NCBI GenBank assembly: GCA_036172095.1
Contig: JAVHSH010000028.1
Coordinates: 1 to 9,955 of the forward strand
DNA length: 9,955 nucleotides
From: JAKBEU01 sp036172095
Lineage (GTDB): Bacteria; Patescibacteriota; Microgenomatia; UBA1406; GWC2-37-13
Direction of reading: 5' to 3'
Each line of letters starts with the position of its first letter. Position 1 is the first letter of the stretch. Below are positions 5,107 to 9,955 of the stretch, piece by piece. Under the pieces are notes generated by a model that was not told the origin of the DNA, did no database searches, and was given only the letters and a program-made list of their open reading frames with translations. The position numbers were made by a program, and so were the translations under genes.

Positions 5107-6390
5107 TTAAGCTACCGGCAGTTTTTTATATGCTCTCACTGAGAAGAATGTCAGAACGATAGTTGCAACGACAAATGAAACCCCAAGCGCGACTATCGCC
5201 GCATACGATCCATACTTTGGAATGAAGAAGAAACAACCAACCGAGATGACGAAAAACATTGCCAGATTCCCAATAAGAATATCTCCCGGTCTTTTGACTG
5301 TGTATAGTAAGAATAAATGAATCACGCTAATGAAAGAAAATGGAATATAGACAAGTGCCAAAATACGGGAAATTGTTGCGGTATGCTGGAATTTTTGAGT
5401 AAAGAACAGATCAAATATCCAGTTTGGGGTGACTGCTAAGAGCAAAAATATCGCTGTCGGTATCAACATATACATGAATGCAGATTTTGCGTGTGCGCGG
5501 ACTTCGCTTTGAGTTTTTATACGAGCAAATGCAGGTGAAATGACTTGAGTGATACTTGTTACCGTCGCCAAAATCGTCAATATTATTTTTTGTGCTAATC
5601 CGTAATAGCCCACCTCGTCCTTTGGTCTGAAATAGGAGAGAAGAAATAAATCCATACGCATTCCTAAATTAAAAAATTGCGAGGCAATAAAGTAGGTGAT
5701 CATATAGCGAAGGCGGAAATCAGCACTATCAACTGGTGCTTTCATTATCGCATTCATATGGTTTTTCTTTGACGCATAGACAAAAAGGAAAAAGATAGTT
5801 GGCCCGATGATGCCAAATACAAAAATAATGACGCCGATATTTATCATGTGAAGAGGAATAAGAATGAGTATGATTGCCGTCTTAACTATGTTTGCATACA
5901 GCGTGTACAGATTTACCTGCAGAACTCGCTTCGCAACGTACAGGCAATTGCTCAGGAAGTTTTGCCATATAAAAAAGAGAACGGAAAAAGAGGTGACATA
6001 GAGCGTTGAAATATGAGAATTTGTCTTGAAAAATACTTCATCAAGCCACGGAAACGCAATGAGAAGAAATGCAATAATTATACTTGAGAATAACGTCTGG
6101 TAAAAAAATGTGCTTTTGATAAAGCGATATGCATGCTCAGACTTTTGTTCGATTAATCCTGGAAGATAGGAATATATAGTAGCAGTTGTTCCAAAGTCGA
6201 GGATATTTGCCAAAACAAATGTGATTCCAAACAAAACGCTAAATACTCCGTACTCAGATGGATTGAGAATGCGTACAAGAAGGTAAACAAAAAATGCGGA
6301 GAAGAACACATTGAGGTAGTTGCCGACTGTGTTGATGATGACTGCTGTGCTGGTCGGCCGCTTCAGAAACGAGGTTAATTTCGAAATCAT
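5107..6390 (-). CDS. Wzx-like oligosaccharide flippase (MATE/MVF-type fold)
   Basis: A 427-residue membrane protein with about 12-14 hydrophobic segments, typical of polysaccharide biosynthesis flippases that turn lipid-linked glycans across the membrane. Supporting features are the N-terminal pattern NTVGNYLNVFFSAFFVYLL with RILNPSEYGVFSVLFG (about 40-55), the mid-protein segment MRMDLFLLSYFRPKDEVGYYGLAQKI, in which a charged helix start precedes EVGYYGLAQK, and the FDLFFTQKF segment in the second half. The start is placed at the ATG at 6390 because a TATAAT box (6397-6402) overlaps the in-frame TTG at 6405. It converges with GT39 and is separated from GMD by a repeat-filled gap, so it has its own promoter. 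It probably exports the glycan built by the neighbouring enzymes (inference). Confidence 0.85.
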   Translation of the reverse strand: MISKLTSFLKRPTSTAVIINTVGNYLNVFFSAFFVYLLVRILNPSEYGVFSVLFGITFVLANILDFGTTATIYSYLPGLIEQKSEHAYRFIKSTFFYQTLFSSIIIAFLLIAFPWLDEVFFKTNSHISTLYVTSFSVLFFIWQNFLSNCLYVAKRVLQVNLYTLYANIVKTAIILILIPLHMINIGVIIFVFGIIGPTIFFLFVYASKKNHMNAIMKAPVDSADFRLRYMITYFIASQFFNLGMRMDLFLLSYFRPKDEVGYYGLAQKIILTILATVTSITQVISPAFARIKTQSEVRAHAKSAFMYMLIPTAIFLLLAVTPNWIFDLFFTQKFQHTATISRILALVYIPFSFISVIHLFLLYTVKRPGDILIGNLAMFFVISVGCFFFIPKYGSYAAIVALGVSFVVATIVLTFFSVRAYKKLPVA

Positions 6391-6396
6391 ACACTC

Positions 6397-6402
6397 ATTA
6401 TA
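6397..6402 (-). promoter_or_regulatory. -10 box of the flippase gene
   Basis: TATAAT, preceded by TG, ends six bases before the ATG at 6390. The predicted start of transcription falls on or beside the A of the start codon, so a leaderless mRNA is likely. It also rules against the upstream TTG start, which would lie inside the promoter. Confidence 0.55.
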
Positions 6403-6435
6403 CAAAATGCATCATCGCCAAACACTAAACAATGC

Positions 6436-6501
6436 TGTCATGCCGAACTCGTTTCGGCATCTAAGACTTTCATAAGATCCTGAAACAAGTTCAGGATGAC
6501 A
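6436..6501. repeat. 66-bp double-hairpin repeat element
   Basis: The element starts TGTCAT and ends ATGACA. It contains two perfect 8-bp hairpins, ATGCCGAA/TTCGGCAT (6440-6447, 6453-6460) and ATCCTGAA/TTCAGGAT (6477-6484, 6490-6497), each with a five-base loop. The two halves are also inverted copies of each other, about 22 of 28 bases, so the whole has MITE-like terminal symmetry. It carries no coding capacity. Confidence 0.8.
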
Positions 6502-6511
6502 CGGTAGTCAT

Positions 6512-6536
6512 TGTCATTCCCGGGAAGGCGGGAATC
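6512..6536 (-). repeat. dRS3-like palindrome, second copy
   Basis: ATTCCC-N8-GGGAAT at 6516-6535, inside a 25-base core that matches the reverse complement of the copy in GT39 with two differences. The stem is 7 bp with a 6-base loop. It lies eleven bases after the 66-bp element and shares its TGTCAT end. Confidence 0.8.
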
Positions 6537-6565
6537 CAGTCTAATTACATTGCATCAGATTTATT

Positions 6566-6573
6566 GGTATAAT
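6566..6573 (+). promoter_or_regulatory. Extended -10 promoter of GMD
   Basis: TGGTATAAT (6565-6573) gives an extended -10 (TGn-TATAAT). Transcription would start near 6580, leaving a leader of about 22 bases before the ATG at 6602. The leader has no clear Shine-Dalgarno sequence (AAAGAA is the closest). The -35 region is weak, as is common for extended -10 promoters. Confidence 0.6.
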
Positions 6574-6601
6574 AGTAGTAATTGTAAATTAAAGAATTTT
6601 T

Positions 6602-7576
6602 ATGGCAAAAACAGCGCTTATCACGGGTATTTTAGGTCAAGACGGTCCTTATTTAGCAAAGCTTCTTATCGAAAAAGGATATAAGGTGTATGGTCTCATG
6701 CGCCGTTATTCTCAGCCGCACATGGATAATCTCAAATTCCTCGGGATAGAGAATAAAGTCGATTTTGTCGAAGGAGATCTTACTGATGAGTCTTCCCTCC
6801 TCAATCTTATAAAGACAACCAGACCAAATGAAATATACAATCTTGCTGCGCAATCATTCGTCGGCTCCTCATGGGATCAGGCAAAGTTCACCACAGAGGT
6901 AAATTCGCTTGGCGTTCTGTATCTTTTAAACTCAATCAAATTCTTTTCTCCAACAACAAAGTTTTACCAAGCATCAACGAGCGAAATGTTTGGTTTGAGT
7001 AACGAGCAGGGATTTCAAGACGAGAATACGATTTTCCATCCACGAAGCCCATACGGCATTTCAAAAGTATATTCCTATTGGATGACGATAAACTTTAGAG
7101 AGTCGTTTGGCATTTTTACGACAAACGGTATTTTGTTCAATCATGAGTCCCCTCTTCGAGGAATACAATTCGTCACGCGAAAGATAACAGATGGAGTCGC
7201 CCGGATTAAGCTTGGTCTTGCGGATACGCTTGCTCTAGGGAACCTTGATGCAAAGCGCGATTGGGGGTTTGCTGGAGATTATGTAGAAGCGATGTATCTG
7301 ATGATGCAGGCAGAACAACCAGATGATTATGTCATTGGCACAGGCGAAACACATGCGGTAAGCGAATTTGTCGAGCTTGCGTTTGCAGAAGTCGGCATAA
7401 CAGACTGGAAAAAATATGTGACAATCGATGCACGATTCAAACGGCCAGCAGAAGTCCCCCTTCTTCTTGCCCGTGCAACAAAAGCGAATACTAAGCTTGG
7501 ATGGAAACCAAAAATGCCATTTAGCGAATTGGTAAAGACTATGGTTGCCGCAGATTTGAAAAGGCTATCAAAATAA
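6602..7576 (+). CDS. gmd: GDP-mannose 4,6-dehydratase
   Basis: A 324-residue extended short-chain dehydrogenase that converts GDP-mannose to GDP-4-keto-6-deoxymannose in the cytosol, the first step to GDP-fucose, GDP-rhamnose and related sugars. The NAD(P)-binding motif GILGQDG (Gly9, Gly12, Gly15) opens the Rossmann fold. NLAAQSFVGSSW (80-91) is characteristic of the family. The catalytic set is visible as STSEMFG, with Thr126 and Glu128, and YGISK, with Tyr151 and Lys155. FNHESPLRG and the C-terminal RPAEVPLLLARATKANTKLGWKP are standard GMD substrate-domain features. The motif after the first strand, RRYSQPHMDNLKFL, is that of the shorter bacterial/archaeal-type GMDs. No reductase for the next step (fcl or rmd) is next to it, so the end sugar is unknown. 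It is transcribed from its own extended -10 promoter and converges with the CtlX-type gene 33 bases downstream. Confidence 0.95.
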   Translation: MAKTALITGILGQDGPYLAKLLIEKGYKVYGLMRRYSQPHMDNLKFLGIENKVDFVEGDLTDESSLLNLIKTTRPNEIYNLAAQSFVGSSWDQAKFTTEVNSLGVLYLLNSIKFFSPTTKFYQASTSEMFGLSNEQGFQDENTIFHPRSPYGISKVYSYWMTINFRESFGIFTTNGILFNHESPLRGIQFVTRKITDGVARIKLGLADTLALGNLDAKRDWGFAGDYVEAMYLMMQAEQPDDYVIGTGETHAVSEFVELAFAEVGITDWKKYVTIDARFKRPAEVPLLLARATKANTKLGWKPKMPFSELVKTMVAADLKRLSK

Positions 7577-7609
7577 AATTGTTGCCTGGATATTGCTGAT
7601 GGTTTATTT

Positions 7610-8527
7610 TTAGATTTTAGATAAAAAAATCTCTGCCAATAAGCAGCGGATTCCCCCTCCCCCAACCTGTTCGATAGTATGGACATCAGAAGATACAATA
7701 TCCCCATATTTTTGGAAAATCTGTATTTGTTCTGGACGCAAACTTTCATATGCAGTCTGCGACATGATGATTTTATTTTCTCCTTCAAGCGTTTGTAGCT
7801 CTAGTATATTTCCTGCAAATGCATCAACCTGCGTTTTCGTGAGATTGATAAGCTCTTTCCCTGTTTTCATGAATGAATTGTTCAATGCTTCCCTCTCTTT
7901 TTCATCCGGAATGGCATCCATGCAGATTGCCGCCCACTTGCTTCCCACGGACATGAAGACATTCGTATGATAGATGGGCTCATGGTGATCGAATGCATGA
8001 AAAGCAACGACTTCGTATCCCAGTATTTTTGCGACATGTTCCAATGGTTCCTTATGGGTTCGTACAGAGAGGCATGCATAAATGATTTTATTTCCCCGGT
8101 CAAGCACCATGCTTCCCGTCCCTTCCAAATATTTTTTTTCTTTTTCAAAATAGGATAGATCAATGACATCGGTCACCAGATATTTTTTTCTCATCTGTTG
8201 GATGATGTCCGTCCTTTTTTCAGCACGCCTATTTTGGGCGAGGAGCGGATAGATTATTATTTTCCCGTCCTCATGTGTCGTAATCCAATTATTGGGAAAA
8301 AGTGCGTCCGGCTTTACGGGTATAAGCGTGTCCATGACCGCGATGACATTTATCTTGTTTTTGACGAGCAGCTTACAGACCTCTTCCCACTCTCGCTCCG
8401 CGTCATAGATGGTGACGGTCTGGTCCTGTTCCAACTCATGTTGAAATACGTTCGAATCAGCCGTCTCCGGGTTGAACCCGAATCGTATGGGGGAAATAAG
8501 GAGCACGGTGTCTGTTGCGTTTTTCAT
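7610..8527 (-). CDS. ctlX: CtlX-type citrulline hydrolase / arginine deiminase-related protein
   Basis: A 305-residue member of the amidinotransferase (guanidine-modifying enzyme) fold, closest by motif memory to the citrulline-utilisation hydrolase CtlX. Characteristic segments in order are FNPETADSNVFQ (18-29), LFPNNWITTHEDG (76-88), YPLLAQNRRAEKR (93-105), LEGTGSMVLDR (134-144), IYHTNVFMSVG (185-195) with catalytic-type His187, FAGNILEL (237-244) and GGGGIRCLLAEI (289-300) with the catalytic Cys295. Carboxylates for the triad are available at Glu135 and nearby. CtlX-type enzymes act on citrulline in ornithine/citrulline salvage; the substrate here is not proven, and a related amidine hydrolysis is possible. 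The ATG at 8527 was chosen over one at 8566 because the promoter lies between them and family proteins begin about ten residues before the VLLISPIRF strand. It is divergent from the next gene. Confidence 0.82.
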   Translation of the reverse strand: MKNATDTVLLISPIRFGFNPETADSNVFQHELEQDQTVTIYDAEREWEEVCKLLVKNKINVIAVMDTLIPVKPDALFPNNWITTHEDGKIIIYPLLAQNRRAEKRTDIIQQMRKKYLVTDVIDLSYFEKEKKYLEGTGSMVLDRGNKIIYACLSVRTHKEPLEHVAKILGYEVVAFHAFDHHEPIYHTNVFMSVGSKWAAICMDAIPDEKEREALNNSFMKTGKELINLTKTQVDAFAGNILELQTLEGENKIIMSQTAYESLRPEQIQIFQKYGDIVSSDVHTIEQVGGGGIRCLLAEIFLSKI

Positions 8528-8537
8528 AGAAAAAACA

Positions 8538-8566
8538 ATTATACACGATTCTGAGCGTAAAGTCAT
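8538..8566 (-). promoter_or_regulatory. Promoter of the CtlX-type gene
   Basis: On the minus strand ATGACT (8566-8561, four of six matches to the -35 consensus), a 17-base spacer and a perfect TATAAT (8543-8538). The hexamer ends ten bases before the ATG at 8527, giving a leader of about four bases. Its -35 box directly abuts that of the divergent gene. Confidence 0.6.
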
Positions 8567-8594
8567 TGATTTATGCCCTATAGTATGATATACT
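8567..8594 (+). promoter_or_regulatory. Promoter of the divergent unknown gene
   Basis: TTGATT (8567-8572, four of six), a 16-base spacer and TGA-TATACT (8586-8594), an extended -10. Transcription would start near 8601, which places the in-frame ATGs at 8573, 8585 and 8600 at or before the start site and supports the ATG at 8609. GGGATGG (8597-8603) could act as a ribosome binding site only if the start is slightly upstream. Confidence 0.5.
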
Positions 8595-8608
8595 ATGGGA
8601 TGGTATTT

Positions 8609-9217
8609 ATGCGTGAATCAACAATGCTTCCAGCAGTTCATCTGAGACAACCCCATATCCTTATGGGAATAAATAGAACTCAGTCGATGTCTCTTCATAG
8701 AGCTACGCTTGGAGAAGATCCCTATGGCCGCCCGCCTGCCGAAGTCCCGGGCGTCATGATAACTGATAGAGTCCATTCAATCGGACATGGTCCAAAGAGT
8801 ACCCCAATAGCATATGAAATAGGAGGAGAGTTTATCGCATCAAGACAAGCATTGGAAGATGTTTCCCAAAAAAATATGACAAGTCTTGCAGTAGAAGTGC
8901 TTTCGACATTTGGATTGTTTCTTACACGAGATGGATTGTTTTTAATAGACAAACGACACCCAGAAGAACCATTATTGTCTGTTGCCGATGCTTTAAAAAA
9001 GGTACAAAAAGGCCAGGCTATCAATGGTCCTCTCATGTATAAAAAATTTAGTGCAGATTCGACAGTAAACATCCGTGCATCAATTCGACTCGCAGACGAA
9101 GCATTTGAGAGTGAAAGATTTCTTTCAGATGTCGCAGCGGTAACGTTCAATTCTCTTGATTTGCATGATCCAGCAATTATCCGTAGATATGTGCGAGTGG
9201 AATATCGCGTATTCTAA
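8609..9217 (+). CDS. Protein of unknown function, soluble
   Basis: A 202-residue protein that I do not recognise. No signal peptide or membrane helix is visible and composition is mixed, so it is probably cytosolic. Visible features are a Pro- and Gly-rich N-terminal third with HLRQPHILMGINRTQSMS and the segment GEDPYGRPPAEVPG (about 39-52), then alternating short strand-like and helical stretches. A mid-section LAVEVLSTFGLFLTRDGLFLID looks like a buried strand-turn-strand. The C-terminal end, YVRVEYRVF, is strand-like. The start at 8609 is chosen from the promoter position; earlier in-frame ATGs would add 12 residues. Coding-level codon use and ORF length on a strand opposite a random frame support a real gene. 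Its stop overlaps the ZIP stop by convergent reading. The divergent promoter shared with the CtlX-type gene may mean coordinated control, but no function follows from this. Confidence 0.75.
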   Translation: MRESTMLPAVHLRQPHILMGINRTQSMSLHRATLGEDPYGRPPAEVPGVMITDRVHSIGHGPKSTPIAYEIGGEFIASRQALEDVSQKNMTSLAVEVLSTFGLFLTRDGLFLIDKRHPEEPLLSVADALKKVQKGQAINGPLMYKKFSADSTVNIRASIRLADEAFESERFLSDVAAVTFNSLDLHDPAIIRRYVRVEYRVF

Positions 9218-9955
9218 CTAAGTGCAACATCTAATATCATCATGACAACGAATCCGATAACCGTAAAGATTGTTGAGATATCGGTATTTCCTTCTTGTTG
9301 AGATTCCGGAATCAGCTCTTCAATGACGACAAACAGCATCGCCCCGGCAGCAAACGATAAAGCAAACGGAAGAATCTGTCTTGACATGCTAACAAACATG
9401 TAACCAATAAGTGCACCAATTGGTTCAACCATTCCCGAAAGCTGTCCGTAAAAAAAACATTTCCATTTGCTCCATCCCCCGCTCCGTAGTGGAACAGAAG
9501 CTGCGATTCCTTCTGGAAAATCTTGCAGTGCTATTCCGAGCGCCAATGCAGCTGCTGTCGCTATAGTGAGATGAGTGGACGCATAGTTGAGAGATCCAAA
9601 TGCAACACCAATCACAAGTCCCTCAGGAATATTATGAAGCGTGATTGCAGAAAAAAGAAGCATATTTTTTTGCCATGCAGTTTTTATTCCCTCCGATTTT
9701 GATTGTGGCAGTCCTTGGTGTAAATGCGGAAGAACTTTATCAATAATAAATAGGACAACCATGCCGGATATAATACCAATAGCAGGTGGCACCCATGGGA
9801 TCATGCTCATCTCTTTGCTAAGATCAATTGAGGGAATAATAAGAGACCAGACAGCTGCTGCAATCATGACGCCAGCAGAAAATCCAAGGAGGCCGTTCAG
9901 GATATTCCTATCAATTTTTTTAAATAAAAAAACCACAGATGCTCCAAGGCTGGTG
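9214..9955 (-). CDS. ZIP family divalent metal transporter (5' end outside the window)
   Basis: At least 247 residues of a ZIP (Zn/Fe-regulated) transporter with about seven to eight hydrophobic segments seen. Numbered from the GTG at 9936, HNIPEGLVIGVAFG (101-114) is the helix-4 metal site with His101, Asn102 and Glu105. QDFPEGIAAS (138-147) is the helix-5 site with Asp139 and Glu142. Glu171 in GMVEPIGALIG fits the following helix, and EELIPES (206-212) is a usual C-terminal motif. ZIP proteins import zinc, iron or manganese into the cytoplasm; ZupT/GufA-like types are typical of bacteria. The frame stays open to the window edge, and the codons before the GTG read Thr-Ser-Leu-Gly-Ala-Ser, which matches the family's first-helix TLGA motif. 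The gene is therefore cut by the edge and GTG is not its start. The variable loop contains HLHQ (71-74), a short histidine-bearing segment. Its TAG stop overlaps the TAA of the convergent gene. Confidence 0.9.
   Translation of the reverse strand, partial: TSLGASVVFLFKKIDRNILNGLLGFSAGVMIAAAVWSLIIPSIDLSKEMSMIPWVPPAIGIISGMVVLFIIDKVLPHLHQGLPQSKSEGIKTAWQKNMLLFSAITLHNIPEGLVIGVAFGSLNYASTHLTIATAAALALGIALQDFPEGIAASVPLRSGGWSKWKCFFYGQLSGMVEPIGALIGYMFVSMSRQILPFALSFAAGAMLFVVIEELIPESQQEGNTDISTIFTVIGFVVMMILDVALS

Noticed and set aside
7577..7635. Intrinsic terminator between gmd and the CtlX-type gene
   Set aside because: Only a weak A/T stem (AGATTTT/AAAATCT) is present, without a GC stem and U-run in the right order.
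7327..7788. Minus-strand 153-codon frame overlapping gmd and the CtlX-type gene
   Set aside because: It runs antisense to conserved gmd codons and out of frame with the CtlX-type gene, has no recognisable domain, and looks like a shadow frame.
8573..8608. Upstream ATG starts (8573, 8585, 8600) for the unknown gene
   Set aside because: They lie within or before the predicted promoter and transcription start; 8609 is the first ATG clearly in the transcript. This rests on the promoter prediction.

Overview
The window looks like part of a small, AT-rich bacterial genome, most likely a member of the Candidate Phyla Radiation (Patescibacteria). This is an inference from gene content and style. It holds a short GIY-YIG nuclease, a stand-alone four-helix-bundle (23S IVP-type) protein, a LytR-CpsA-Psr protein with a lineage-style insertion, membrane glycosyltransferase and flippase genes, weak Shine-Dalgarno signals, and TATAAT boxes lying almost on top of start codons. 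All genes read through with the standard bacterial code. I cannot place it at species level.

Layout, left to right. A tRNA-Gly(UCC) gene on the minus strand (44-114) sits directly downstream of a minus-strand GIY-YIG nuclease gene (105-371), whose last codons lie inside the tRNA. The nuclease gene is bracketed by a 29-bp direct repeat made of the 5' end of the tRNA. The outer copy is itself split by a ~61-bp palindromic insert. Then come, on the plus strand, an MFS transporter (574-1785), an LCP protein (1795-3024), an IVP-type protein flanked by repeats (3086-3451) and a GT39-type glycosyltransferase (3493-4944). A 162-bp non-coding stretch separates these from a convergent Wzx-like flippase (minus, 5107-6390). 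A repeat-filled gap (6391-6601) follows, then GDP-mannose 4,6-dehydratase (plus, 6602-7576), a convergent CtlX-type amidinotransferase-fold hydrolase (minus, 7610-8527), a divergent gene of unknown function (plus, 8609-9217) and a ZIP metal transporter (minus) that runs off the right edge.

How the genes work together. LCP, GT39, flippase and GDP-mannose dehydratase fit one theme: making, exporting and anchoring a cell-surface glycan containing a 6-deoxyhexose derived from GDP-mannose. The MFS and ZIP transporters and the citrulline-type hydrolase look like separate housekeeping or scavenging functions.

The most unusual aspect is the density of small repeat-type elements in a genome expected to be streamlined: the nuclease cassette at the tRNA, the hairpin element nested in it, an IVP gene between inverted repeats with a tandem array that runs into the LCP reading frame, an ATTCCC-N8-GGGAAT palindrome inserted in frame in the glycosyltransferase, and a 66-bp double-hairpin element beside a second copy of that palindrome. 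No complete transposase, CRISPR array, defence operon or prophage is visible.
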